DNA from: DASXQK01 sp963757155
Lineage (GTDB): Bacteria > Pseudomonadota > Alphaproteobacteria > Dongiales > Dongiaceae
Reading direction: 5' to 3'
Length of the DNA stretch: 64,000 bases
NCBI GenBank assembly: GCA_963757155.1
Contig: CAVWQS010000021.1
Span: forward strand, 1 to 64,000
In this document: in pieces, positions 54,288 through 62,645 of the stretch
Layout: every line of letters begins with the position of its first letter
Numbering within the stretch: position 1 is the stretch's first letter
Made by a program: the position numbers and the translations under genes
Notes under the pieces: model-generated
What the model was told of the DNA's origin: nothing
Seen by the model: the letters and a program-made list of their open reading frames with translations, nothing else
Database searches by the model: none

Positions 54288-54476
54288 CGTCTGTCTCCCT
54301 CTCCGGATTTCCCGGGATCGCCTCGTGAAAACGCTTGGTGGTCATAACAATGGGCTGACGGCGACAGCTCTCCGCTCGCGCGGCCCATGGCCGCACGTCG
54401 TCGGATCCCATCGATCCCCGTCAGAGCGCCGCCGCCATGCTTGGCGGCCGGCGCAATCCTCGAGATCTTCCCGGCG
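54288..54476. other. 190-base gap inside the unassigned operon
   Basis: No gene or clear terminator. AAAACGCTTGGTGGTCATAA near 54327 has some AT bias and may carry an internal promoter on the minus strand, but no boxes stand out. Confidence 0.3.
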
Positions 54477-54998
54477 TCAGGCCGGTGCCTCCTCGGCCTG
54501 CTGGGCCGCGGGCGCATTCTCGGCGATCGTCGCGACATCCGCCTCCGGCACGAAGGTCGCGTTATCGAGCTCGGCGAGCTTCTTCTCCTCCTGCAGCATT
54601 TCGCAGGAGAAGGAGAGTGCGTTCGACACCAGCGAGACGCCGGTGCAGCTATCCGCCTGGAACTCGATCTTCTTGTCGGAGAGGCCGCCGTCCTCCTGGA
54701 CGGAGATGGTCATTGCGATCCGCGCGATACCGCCGGATTTCACGAAGATGTTCGGCTTGATGTCGTAATGCACGACACGGCCGTGCAACTGGGAGAACAG
54801 CGCCTTGCGCTCCTCGTCGATGTCGCCGACATCGACTTCCGGCGTCTCCAGAAGGATATAGCCGAGCGCGCCCAGATCGTTCGAGGCGCTGGTGAATCCA
54901 TTGCCGTCGACCCAGACCCGAATGAAGGCGACCCCCAGGCCGATATCGGTCTTGGGGATGTTGACCGCTTCGCCGCCGAGAACAAGCTTGACGCGCAT
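54477..54998 (-). CDS. Uncharacterised beta-rich protein with acidic tail
   Basis: 173 aa. MRVKLVLGGEAVNIPKTDIG, GLGVAFIRVWVDGNGF and YDIKPNIFVKSGGIARIAMT with ISVQEDGG predict mostly beta strands, and a helical Ala/Glu tail follows (EKKLAELDNATFVPEADVAT). The start is secure: AAGGAGGT lies seven bases before ATG 54998, the strongest ribosome binding site in the region, which suggests high expression. It is the first minus-strand gene ahead of the A/B pair and divergent from the membrane protein at 55335. Family not recognised. Confidence 0.72.
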   Translation of the reverse strand: MRVKLVLGGEAVNIPKTDIGLGVAFIRVWVDGNGFTSASNDLGALGYILLETPEVDVGDIDEERKALFSQLHGRVVHYDIKPNIFVKSGGIARIAMTISVQEDGGLSDKKIEFQADSCTGVSLVSNALSFSCEMLQEEKKLAELDNATFVPEADVATIAENAPAAQQAEEAPA

Positions 54999-55334
54999 GA
55001 TGACCTCCTTGCCCCTGCATTGCAGGAGATTGAAAGCAGCATTCCGGCTTGATCAGGTTCTTTGCTGGACGAGCTTTGCTCGTTAAAATCGAGCGTAGCG
55101 GCTCAAGATTGCCAAAGCCTGAATCCGGCCGGGTACAATCCCCGCGAGCAGCGCTGGCGCAGTGGCAATTAAGTGTTAAACCGGTAAACGATATATGTCG
55201 GATGCTGCTTTACGAAGGATTCACGGCGAGAGAGTTAGCCTTTCATGATCTGCAGAAAGTAACGCACGACTGCGAACAGTAGAGGCGCGTCCGAGGCAGA
55301 TAGCACTTGTGCCTGGCGGGGGAGGTGTGGGGTC
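54999..55334. other. Divergent promoter region of the unassigned cluster
   Basis: No convincing gene. Bases 55160-55200 are AT-rich (AATTAAGTGTTAAACC, then GATATATG) and likely hold promoters for one or both flanking genes. A 77-codon plus-strand frame at 55049-55282 lacks a ribosome binding site and family features. Confidence 0.35.
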
Positions 55335-56225
55335 ATGTTTCAAAGCACGATCGTCGACGTCGTCATCGGGCTGATCTTCACATTTTGCGCGGTCAGCTTG
55401 GCCGTCAGCGCCCTTACCGAGGCGCTGGCCACCGCGCTCAAATGGCGGGCGAAGAATCTTCTCGACGGCGTCGCCGATCTGCTGAACGACCCACAGGTGA
55501 CGGGCTTGGCGCTGGATATCTACAACCATGGCCTGGTGAATCCGCAAGCCTCCGGCACGGCCAAATCCAAGTCCGGCATCGAGATAAAACCCTCCTACAT
55601 CGACCCCCGGCAGTTCGCCAGCGCCCTCGTCGAGGTCGCCGGCATTGCCAGCAATGCCTCGACCACCACCGCCGCCCAAGTCAACGGCGCGATCGCCGGC
55701 ATCCCGAACCCGCAGCTTCAGAAGGCGCTGCAGGGCATGGCCGACCGCGCGGGCGGTGATCTGAACAAACTCCGGACCGAGATCTCCCAATGGTTCGACG
55801 ACGCCATGGATCGCGTCAGCGGAATCTACAAGCGCCGGATTCAGGTCTGGTCCTTTGTCATCGCACTGCTGTTCTGCATCATCTTGAACATCGACAGCCT
55901 GCGCATCGCCAAGACCCTATGGGAGGAACCCGCCGTGGCCGCCGGCATCGCCAGCGGCATTAAGGCCAGCCAGGCTCTGGACAGCCAGACAATCGTCACG
56001 CAGCTGGAGAGCAGAGGCCTGCCGATCGGCTGGGCCAAGGGCTGGGATACCAGCGGCGGGGCTGGCCAGATGATATGGGTGATCGTCGCGGCGCTCGCCG
56101 GTTGGTTGATCTCCGCAACAGCGACGATCTATGGCGCGCCCTTCTGGTTCGACATGCTGCAGAAGGTGACGCGGCTGGCCGGCACCGGGCCACCACCCCC
56201 GGAGAAGCCCGGTGGAAGGACCTAG
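55335..56225 (+). CDS. Three-TM membrane protein of a widespread uncharacterised family
   Basis: 296 aa. TM1 near the N-terminus (DVVIGLIFTFCAVSLAVSAL), TM2 at about 170-188 (WSFVIALLFCIILNIDSLRI) and TM3 at about 247-273 (MIWVIVAALAGWLISATATI). The loop between TM1 and TM2 holds IYNHGLVNPQA and KPSYIDPRQFASALVEVAGI, which match the YxHPLI/PSYI pattern I recall from a common family of unnamed bacterial membrane proteins. GGGGGAGGTG precedes ATG 55335. It is the only integral-membrane member of this gene block. Confidence 0.78.
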   Translation: MFQSTIVDVVIGLIFTFCAVSLAVSALTEALATALKWRAKNLLDGVADLLNDPQVTGLALDIYNHGLVNPQASGTAKSKSGIEIKPSYIDPRQFASALVEVAGIASNASTTTAAQVNGAIAGIPNPQLQKALQGMADRAGGDLNKLRTEISQWFDDAMDRVSGIYKRRIQVWSFVIALLFCIILNIDSLRIAKTLWEEPAVAAGIASGIKASQALDSQTIVTQLESRGLPIGWAKGWDTSGGAGQMIWVIVAALAGWLISATATIYGAPFWFDMLQKVTRLAGTGPPPPEKPGGRT

Positions 56226-56255
56226 AGCGGCGCCGGGGTAGCGGCATCCCTCAAA

Positions 56256-56870
56256 TCAGGAGGATGCCTCCGGCGCATTGGGCAGGACCATGACGCTGCG
56301 GTGCTGGGGCTTGGGCCAGAGCTGGTCGTGATTCCACCAGAAGGCTCCGTCGGAGCGGATGATCGCCGGCTTCTGGCCGTTGGGACCGCGGCATTGGATC
56401 ACGGTCAGGGTCCGATAGTCCGGCGAATCCGGATCGAATTCCGCCGGAACGGTCTCGATGATGGCGACATGGCCGATGAAGGGCTGCGGATTGCGCGGAT
56501 CGCGGATGGTCGGATAGAGCAGCCAGGCGCCCTCGACCGGCGTCGTGATCACCGTGCCCAGCGCCTGGTCGTGGCGGGCATCCTCGATCACGGAATCGAC
56601 GTTGATGTCGTCGCTCACCGTGGCCCAGGCGCCCGCATTGAAGCCCGGCTGATGGCGGACGATCTTGTAGCACCAGCAGACCGCGAAGCCGGCGCAGTCA
56701 CAACCCGCGGGTCCAGCGCCCTCTCGTTGCGTGAAGGGCAAATCGACGGCATTGCCGTCGGCGTCCTGGGACGGCCGATAATTGCCGGTTCCCAGGATGT
56801 ATTCGCCCTGGTCCACCAGCGACGCGGCCCGCTCGACGGCTTCCTGCCGGGTGACGGTGATATCGACCAT
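56256..56870 (-). CDS. NlpC/P60-like cysteine peptidase or amidase
   Basis: 204 aa. The core reads AGCDCAGFAVCWCYKIVRHQ, with Cys59 in the position of the NlpC/P60 DC(S/A)G nucleophile, and FIGHVAIIETVPAEFDP, with His134 as the second catalytic residue. It has no signal peptide. Such enzymes cleave peptidoglycan stem peptides or related amides. ATG 56870 is used since the frame upstream overlaps the next gene. Three extra cysteines close to the nucleophile are unusual for a cytoplasmic protein. It follows the helical protein gene by 19 bases. Confidence 0.68.
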   Translation of the reverse strand: MVDITVTRQEAVERAASLVDQGEYILGTGNYRPSQDADGNAVDLPFTQREGAGPAGCDCAGFAVCWCYKIVRHQPGFNAGAWATVSDDINVDSVIEDARHDQALGTVITTPVEGAWLLYPTIRDPRNPQPFIGHVAIIETVPAEFDPDSPDYRTLTVIQCRGPNGQKPAIIRSDGAFWWNHDQLWPKPQHRSVMVLPNAPEASS

Positions 56871-56889
56871 GACGCGATCCTCCCCGCGG

Positions 56890-57507
56890 CTAGTTGATAT
56901 GCAAGCCGTGAAAGCGGGCACCGGCGTCGATATAGAAATTCCGCCATTCGTGCTCGCTGGAATTCGCATCGAGATCGGCGATGGCGCCGCCCTGACGGGC
57001 AAGGTCGCGGAAGAGGGCGCCGGTCTGCTCGGCGGTGAGGGCATGGCCATAGTCGAAGCCGAGGACGAGCCCGGCGTTGTAGTAGGTCTGGGCGATCTTG
57101 CCGCCGGCCTCGAAAAAGGCATTGGGCTCGGGCGACCATTCTATGAAGTTCGATTTGATGAAGGCCGGCTGCTCCTTCATCGCACCCATGATGACGCCTT
57201 CGGAGAAGCCGACGGCCGACCTCTGCTCCTTGATCTCGTCGGCGGCTTCCTTGTAGCCCATGCCGATGGCGGTGAACTCCGCCACGATGGCGGCGACGCC
57301 CGTGGTGATCGGCCAGGCAAACCCGGCCCCGGCACCCTCAATTCCTTCGAACAGGTCGACGAGCCCCTGGGTCGCCGCCGTCGCACCGGCTCCGGTCACG
57401 GCGGCCATGACGACCTCGGTGCCCTCGACGATTTCCGCCGCGGTATGCGCCCATTCGATCGAATCGGAGGTGGGGTCGGTGATGGCGTCCTTGAGCGTTT
57501 GCAGCAT
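56890..57507 (-). CDS. Uncharacterised helical protein preceding the peptidase
   Basis: 205 aa. The middle is Gly/Ala-rich and hydrophobic (GAGFAWPITTGVAAIVAEFT, AIGMGYKEAADEIKEQRSAV) and might insert in or cross a membrane. The C-terminal half (HALTAEQTGALFRDLARQGG and EHEWRNFYIDAGARFHGLHI) looks globular. No family is recognised. It forms an operon with the NlpC/P60-like gene, a layout seen for delivered toxins or lysis modules, but that comparison is only an inference. Confidence 0.65.
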   Translation of the reverse strand: MLQTLKDAITDPTSDSIEWAHTAAEIVEGTEVVMAAVTGAGATAATQGLVDLFEGIEGAGAGFAWPITTGVAAIVAEFTAIGMGYKEAADEIKEQRSAVGFSEGVIMGAMKEQPAFIKSNFIEWSPEPNAFFEAGGKIAQTYYNAGLVLGFDYGHALTAEQTGALFRDLARQGGAIADLDANSSEHEWRNFYIDAGARFHGLHIN

Positions 57508-57785
57508 GCGCCTGTCTCCCGAAGCTTTTGTGTGTTGTCGCGCTTTTCGCGCTTTTCCAGAACTACGTCCGCAACTTTAAGGAATCATTGCCACCGGACG
57601 GCGCAGCGCTTGCAACTTCGGCGAGCAGCCAAGAAATCGGCCTGCCGCAGCGGTTTTCGGCATGCGTGGCAAATTTCTGGCAATAAGAAGAACGGCCTGT
57701 CGAGGCGCAGTCGAAGAGGATTTGTTGCGATCTGTATTCCGTCACTCCCGCTGTCGCGGGAATGACGGAAGAGAGATGGGCTCTC
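57508..57785. other. Intergenic region with one hairpin
   Basis: No gene. The only structure I see is the hairpin annotated at 57739-57768. CGCGCTTTT occurs twice in tandem near 57539. Confidence 0.4.
57739..57768. terminator. Inverted repeat, possible terminator or dispersed repeat
   Basis: CCGTCACTCCCGC, a TGTC loop and GCGGGAATGACGG form a 13-bp stem with one mismatch, 17 bases beyond the stop of the dehydrogenase gene. The CGTCATTCCCGC/GCGGGAATGACG hairpin is a widely dispersed bacterial repeat; no U-tract follows, so termination is uncertain. Confidence 0.5.
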
Positions 57786-58769
57786 TCAATACTCCCGCGT
57801 CGGATCGATCAGATTCATCAGTCGCCGGCCGGCGAGGTACCGCCGGGCGTTGCGGAAGAAGAGATCGTAGTTGCGCGGCATATAGGCCTCCTCGTCGTCG
57901 GAGGAGACATGGGGCACGACCATGAGATTGGGCGTGTCCCAGAGCGGCGAGGACTTCGGCAGGGGCTCGGTGGCAAAGACGTCGAGGATGGCCCCGGCGA
58001 GCCTGCCCTTCTTCAGGGCGCGACCGAGCGCGGGTTCGTCCACCAGTCCGCCGCGGCCGACATTGATCAGCCCGGCGCCGGGCTTCATCAACCCCAGCTC
58101 CTTGGCGCCGATCAACCCCTGGCTGGCGGCGGTGAGCGGGGCGGCGAGGAACAGGAAATCGGCCTCGGGCAGTACGCTATGGAGGCGGTCTACCGGCAGG
58201 GTCCGCTCGCAGGAGCGGTTCGGCCGGCCGGAGCGATTGACGCCGATGACCCTGAGCCCGAGCCGCTTGGCCGCGCCGGCGACGGCGGCGCCCATCCCGC
58301 CCAGCCCGACCACGACCACCGTCCGGCCTGCGATCAGGCTGGAGGCGCTGCGGTACCAGCGATGGGCCCGCTGCTGGGTGGCGAGATGGGGCATGTGGGA
58401 ATTCAGCATGAGCAGCGCCATGGTGGCGAATTCCGCCACCTTGGGGCCATGCACGCCGCTGCAATTGCTGAGCTTGAGGCCAGGCGGCATCCAGTCGAAG
58501 GGCCGCAGATGCTCGACCCCGGCGCCGGTGAGCTGGATCCATTTCAGATGTGGCGCGCGCCGGGCCATGCCTGCCACCGGGAATTCCCAGCCGACGAAGA
58601 CCTCGGCCTTGGCCAGCATCCGCTCGCGTTCCTCATCGCTGCTGCAGAAGCTGACCCGCAGCTGCCGCGCGACCTCGGGGTAGCGCTTGGCGACGGCAGT
58701 GAAGGCGGCCTTGGAGCGGCCGACATCCCCATCGACCGTCGCCGGCCGCTCGATCAGCACTCGCAGCAT
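57786..58769 (-). CDS. D-2-hydroxyacid dehydrogenase family protein
   Basis: 327 aa. The NAD domain is evident in VVVVGLGGMGAAVAGAAKRL (GxGxxG), the substrate Arg in INVGRGGLVDEPAL, the Glu in LDVFATEPLPKSSPLW and the catalytic His in LMVVPHVSSDDEE. Together they complete the R-E-H set. It reduces or oxidises a 2-keto/2-hydroxy acid; the specific acid is unknown. ATG 58769. The liv-type operon upstream on the same strand may import its substrate. Confidence 0.88.
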   Translation of the reverse strand: MLRVLIERPATVDGDVGRSKAAFTAVAKRYPEVARQLRVSFCSSDEERERMLAKAEVFVGWEFPVAGMARRAPHLKWIQLTGAGVEHLRPFDWMPPGLKLSNCSGVHGPKVAEFATMALLMLNSHMPHLATQQRAHRWYRSASSLIAGRTVVVVGLGGMGAAVAGAAKRLGLRVIGVNRSGRPNRSCERTLPVDRLHSVLPEADFLFLAAPLTAASQGLIGAKELGLMKPGAGLINVGRGGLVDEPALGRALKKGRLAGAILDVFATEPLPKSSPLWDTPNLMVVPHVSSDDEEAYMPRNYDLFFRNARRYLAGRRLMNLIDPTREY

Positions 58770-58834
58770 GGCAATCCTCGCATGATGAAGGCGGCCCCAT
58801 CCCACCAGGGACGGGGCCGCCTCGAGAATCAAGG

Positions 58835-60061
58835 TCAGGGCGTGACGACCCCGACCTGCTTGTAGGAGCCTTCCTCGATGACGAACTCGCCGATGGCGCC
58901 GGCGACATCGCCGTTCTTGTCGAACTGACAGGGGCAGGCGGCACCGGCATAGGTGATTTTCTTGCCCGCGGCGATCAGGTCGACCGCCTTCTTCCAATCG
59001 CCCGGGCCGACGACCTCGCCGCCGGGGCTTCCGACATCGCGCAGCGCATCGCGGATCGCCTTGCGGTCGGTGGAGCCGGCCTTCTGGATGGCGAGTGCTG
59101 CGATGAAGGTCGCGTCATAGACCTGCTGGATGAAGAGCTTGTCCTTGGTCGATTGATAGGCGGCGGTGTAGGCCTTCTCGAAGGCCTCCAGCGAGGGCGT
59201 GCCCGGGGGCGCGCTGGGCGAGGTGAACATCGCGGTCTTCAGATTGTCGGCGCCGATCTGGTCGATGAGCAGCTTGTCGCGCAGCCCGTCGGTGCCGATG
59301 AAGGTGCTGAAGAACGCCCCCTCCAGCGCTTCCTTCACGATGGTGACGCCGCTCTCGCCGGCGAAGGCGATGAGGACGAGGGCCTGGGGTTTGCCCTTGG
59401 CGAGCTGGGCGAGCTCGGTTCGGTAGCTGCTCTTCTTCTCCTCATGGCGGATATCGGCGGTGATCGTGCCGCCCAGCTTCTTATAGGCGGTGCGGAAGGT
59501 CTCGGCGATGCCGACCGCGTAGTCATTGTTGGCATAGGTCAGCGCGACGCTGGTGATGCCCTTGTCCATCAGCATCTTGGCCAGCACAGGGCCCTGGTAG
59601 GAATCGCTGGGCACGACGCGGAAGACCCAGTCGTTGTCCTTGAGGCTGGAGAGCACCGGCGTCGTCGCCGTCGGGGAGATCTGCACCACCCCGGCGGGCA
59701 CGATGACGCTCTGCGCCGAAGCGAGCGTCGTGCCGGAGAGCAGCGCGCCGATGACGGCCGCCACCTTCTCCGCATTGACCAGCTTGTTGGCGGCGTCGAC
59801 GGCGACCTGCGGCGAGCCTTGGGTGTCGGCGACGACGGTCACCAGCTTCTTGCCGCCCAGGATGCCGCCTTGGGCGTTCACCTGATCGACCGCGAGCTTG
59901 GCCGCGTCCAGCATCGGCGGCACGAAATTGGCCACCGGCCCGGTGACGTCGAAGAGCAGGCCGATCTTGACCTCGTCATCGGCGGCCTGGGCCGGGACGG
60001 CGGCGGCGATCGACGCCGCGGCGGCGCCGGCCAGAATGAATTTTCCCAGTGATCTCAGCAC
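58835..60061 (-). CDS. Branched-chain amino acid-type ABC substrate-binding protein
   Basis: 408 aa with a cleavable signal (FILAGAAAASIAAAVPAQA). The LivK-like periplasmic fold opens with VKIGLLFDVTGPVANFVPPM, continues LAVDQVNAQGGILGGKKLVT and VAAVIGALLSGTTLASAQSV, and has QQVYDATFIAALAIQKAG near the end. It captures an amino acid, amide or aromatic acid for the LivHMGF proteins encoded upstream. Family-level assignment; ligand unknown. Confidence 0.9.
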   Translation of the reverse strand: MLRSLGKFILAGAAAASIAAAVPAQAADDEVKIGLLFDVTGPVANFVPPMLDAAKLAVDQVNAQGGILGGKKLVTVVADTQGSPQVAVDAANKLVNAEKVAAVIGALLSGTTLASAQSVIVPAGVVQISPTATTPVLSSLKDNDWVFRVVPSDSYQGPVLAKMLMDKGITSVALTYANNDYAVGIAETFRTAYKKLGGTITADIRHEEKKSSYRTELAQLAKGKPQALVLIAFAGESGVTIVKEALEGAFFSTFIGTDGLRDKLLIDQIGADNLKTAMFTSPSAPPGTPSLEAFEKAYTAAYQSTKDKLFIQQVYDATFIAALAIQKAGSTDRKAIRDALRDVGSPGGEVVGPGDWKKAVDLIAAGKKITYAGAACPCQFDKNGDVAGAIGEFVIEEGSYKQVGVVTP

Positions 60062-60118
60062 GTTATTCCTCCCCCATGGATGTCAGAGCGTTGTGATGAG
60101 CGGCATCTTACTCAGGTT

Positions 60119-61078
60119 TCACTCCGGTTTCGACGGCGATTCCGACCGTTTCGGTTGCGGCGGGCGCTCGGGCAGGAGTCCCTGGGAGAAGCGCTGCAGC
60201 ACGACCTGGAGCAGCAGCCCGATGAGGAAGACGCGGATATAGGAGGAGCGCGTCTGCCAATCCGGCGGCAGGCGCTGGGTCAGCAGCTCTGTGCCCGACC
60301 AGATGAGCCAGATCAGCGCCGCGCCCAGCACGGCGCCCCGGTTGTTGCCGCTGCCGCCGGCGATCAGCATGACCCAGGCGAGGAAGGTGGTGAGGATCGG
60401 CTCCGTCGCATCGGGGCCGATGAATTTGAGGTAGTGGGCCATGAGCCCGCCGGCCAGACCCATGACGGCGGAGCCCAGGGTGAAGACCTGGGCGCGATAG
60501 GCGATGACATCCTTGCCGGCCGCCTCGGCCGCCTCGTCGTTCTCGCGGATGGCGCGCAAGGTGCGGCCCCAGGGCGAATGCCAGGCCCGCTCGATGGTGA
60601 CGTAGAGCACAACCACCACGGCGGCGGTGACGAGGAGGAAGCAGAACTCGCCCCAGGGCTGGGCCATGCCTTCGAAAGGCCGCGGAATCTCGGCGATGCC
60701 CCGGCTGCCATTGGTCATCCAGCTCTCGTTCTTCAACACCAGCCGCAGGATCTCGGCGATGCCGATGGTGGCGATGGCGAGATAGTCGCTCTTGAGACGG
60801 AGGCAGATCCGCGCCACGGCATAGCCGAGCACTGCCGAGAGCAGCACGCCGGCGAGGATCCCCAACGGGATCGGCAGGCTGAAGCCGCCGAGGTGGTCGG
60901 CCGATTCCGGCGTGGTCAGGATCGAGGTCGTATAGGCGCCGACGGCGAAGAAGCCGGCGATGCCGGCGTTGAAGAGCCCGGCGAAGCCCCATTGCAGATT
61001 GAGCCCCAGCGTCAGGATGGCATAGAGGCAGATCATGGTGGCGAGCGAGATCAGATAGAGAAGGGTTCCGGTATCCAT
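60119..61078 (-). CDS. livM: Branched-chain amino acid-type ABC permease LivM
   Basis: 319 aa. TMICLYAILTLGLNLQWGFA with GLFNAGIAGFFAVGAYT is the LivM signature, and the EAA-like loop is GRTLRAIRENDEAAEAAGKD. Its ATG shares one base with the livH stop. It lies 57 bases upstream of the binding-protein gene. Confidence 0.92.
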   Translation of the reverse strand: MDTGTLLYLISLATMICLYAILTLGLNLQWGFAGLFNAGIAGFFAVGAYTTSILTTPESADHLGGFSLPIPLGILAGVLLSAVLGYAVARICLRLKSDYLAIATIGIAEILRLVLKNESWMTNGSRGIAEIPRPFEGMAQPWGEFCFLLVTAAVVVVLYVTIERAWHSPWGRTLRAIRENDEAAEAAGKDVIAYRAQVFTLGSAVMGLAGGLMAHYLKFIGPDATEPILTTFLAWVMLIAGGSGNNRGAVLGAALIWLIWSGTELLTQRLPPDWQTRSSYIRVFLIGLLLQVVLQRFSQGLLPERPPQPKRSESPSKPE

Positions 61079-61986
61079 CAGAACTGCCTCCCGCGCAGCA
61101 GGCCCGTGGGGCGCCAGATCAGCAGGATCACCATGATGGCGAAAGCGAGACCCAGCTTGTAGTCGGGCGGGACCAGCGGGTTCTCCCCGATCCAGTTATA
61201 GGTCGAGAGCTCCTCGATCAGGCCCAGCACCAGCCCGCCGGCCGCCGCCCCCATGGGGCTGCCGATGCCGCCCAGGATGGCGGCGGCGAAGATGGGCAGC
61301 AGCATGTCCCAGCCCATGTAGGAATCGATCTTGCTGTCCATGCCCAGGAAGACGCCGGCCACGGCCGCCAGCGCTCCGCCGACGAGCCAGGTCACCAGGA
61401 TGACCCGCTCGGTGGAGATGCCGGTGACGCGGGCGAGATCGGGCTCGTCGCTGACGGCGCGCATCGCCCGGCCGATGCGGCTGCGCGAGAGCATGAGATG
61501 CAGCGCCAGAACGAGAACGGCGGTGATGGCGATCATCCAGATATGGCGCTCCTGGAGGCGCAGCTGACCGAAGAGGATGATCGGCCGCTCGATGCCGGCC
61601 TTGTACTGCATCGGCTCGACGCCCCAGATGAGCTGGATGGCGGAGCGGATCATCAGCATGACGCCGAAGGAGGCGATGACGCTGATGATCGTCGGCCGCC
61701 GTCGGAAGGGGCGATAGAAGGCACGGTCCAGGCCGACGGCGACGAGGGCCGTGCCGATCATCGCCAGCGGAATGGCGGCCAGGACCGGCCAGCCCAGCCA
61801 CCAGACGAAGGTCAGCGCCAGATAGCCGCCGAGCGTCATCACATCGCCATGGGCGAAATGGGCGAAGCGCAGGATGCCGAACAGCAGCGACACCCCGATC
61901 GCGCCGAGCGCGTAGATGCAGCCGGTGATGAGCCCGGGGATGAGATAGAGGCCGACGAAATCGAGCAGGGCGCTGGAGTCGATCAT
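61078..61986 (-). CDS. livH: Branched-chain amino acid-type ABC permease LivH
   Basis: 302 aa. GLITGCIYALGAIGVSLLFG with RFAHFAHGDVMTLGGYLAL is the LivH start; the EAA-like loop reads GRAMRAVSDEPDLARVTGIS. ATG 61986 is chosen because the frame upstream runs into the repeat array. Partner of LivM in the membrane. Confidence 0.92.
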   Translation of the reverse strand: MIDSSALLDFVGLYLIPGLITGCIYALGAIGVSLLFGILRFAHFAHGDVMTLGGYLALTFVWWLGWPVLAAIPLAMIGTALVAVGLDRAFYRPFRRRPTIISVIASFGVMLMIRSAIQLIWGVEPMQYKAGIERPIILFGQLRLQERHIWMIAITAVLVLALHLMLSRSRIGRAMRAVSDEPDLARVTGISTERVILVTWLVGGALAAVAGVFLGMDSKIDSYMGWDMLLPIFAAAILGGIGSPMGAAAGGLVLGLIEELSTYNWIGENPLVPPDYKLGLAFAIMVILLIWRPTGLLRGRQF

Positions 61987-62024
61987 GGCCGTGCCGACTC
62001 CGGATCGCCGCGCTACCCTCCCTT

Positions 62025-62620
62025 GCCCCTCTACCGCGCTTCGAAGCGGGAGAGGGAGGGGACCCATCGCGAAGCGATGGGGAGGGTGAGGGCAGGGCGG
62101 GCGAGCATTGTGAAGCGGCGAGACCCCCTCACCCCAGCCCTCTCCCCCCTTCGGGGGGCGAGGGAGAAGTTCTTCGCCCTCTACCGCGCTTCGAAGCGGG
62201 AGAGGGAGGGGACCCATCGCGCAGCGATGGGGAGGGTGAGGGCAGAGCGGGCGAGCATTGTGAAGCGGCGAGACCCCCTCACCCCAGCCCTCTCCCCCCT
62301 TCGGGGGGCGAGGGAGAAGTTCTTTGCCCTCTACCGCGCTTCGACGCGGGAGAGGGAGGGGGACCCATCGCGAAGCGATGGGGAGGGTGAGGGCAGGGCG
62401 GGCGAGCAGCACGAACTCGAGAAACCCCCTCACCCCAGCCCTCTCCCCCGTTCGGGGGCGAGGGAGAAGTTCTTCGCCCTCTACCGCGCTTCGAAGCGGG
62501 AGAGGGAGGGGACCCATCGCGCAGCGATGGGGAGGGTGAGGGCAGAGCAGGCGAGCAGCACGAACTCGAGAGACCCCCTCACCCCAGCCCTCTCCCCCCT
62601 TCGGGGGGCGAGGGAGAAAA
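62025..62620. repeat. Four-copy 150-bp tandem repeat array inside the liv operon
   Basis: CTCTACCGCGCTTCGA recurs at 62029, 62179, 62329 and 62479, exactly 150 bases apart (the third copy has one base change). Each unit carries three hairpins: CGCTTCGAAGCG, CCCATCGCGAAGCGATGGG (GCAGCG in units 2 and 4) and CTCTCCCCCCTTCGGGGG. Units 1-2 share one spacer (GCATTGTGAAGCGGC) and units 3-4 another (GCAGCACGAACTCGAG). No protein is encoded. The element belongs to the CCCCTCACCCC/GGGAGAGGG class of intergenic repeats, here amplified between livF and livH. Confidence 0.92.
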
Positions 62621-62645
62621 AAGAAAGGAGTGCGAGAAGCGGCCA

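Noticed and set aside
55049..55282. 77-codon plus-strand gene
   Set aside because: No ribosome binding site or recognisable family, and it sits in what looks like a divergent promoter region.
62025..62620. CRISPR array
   Set aside because: Units are 150 bases and near-identical throughout. There is no short repeat/unique spacer pattern and no cas genes are present.
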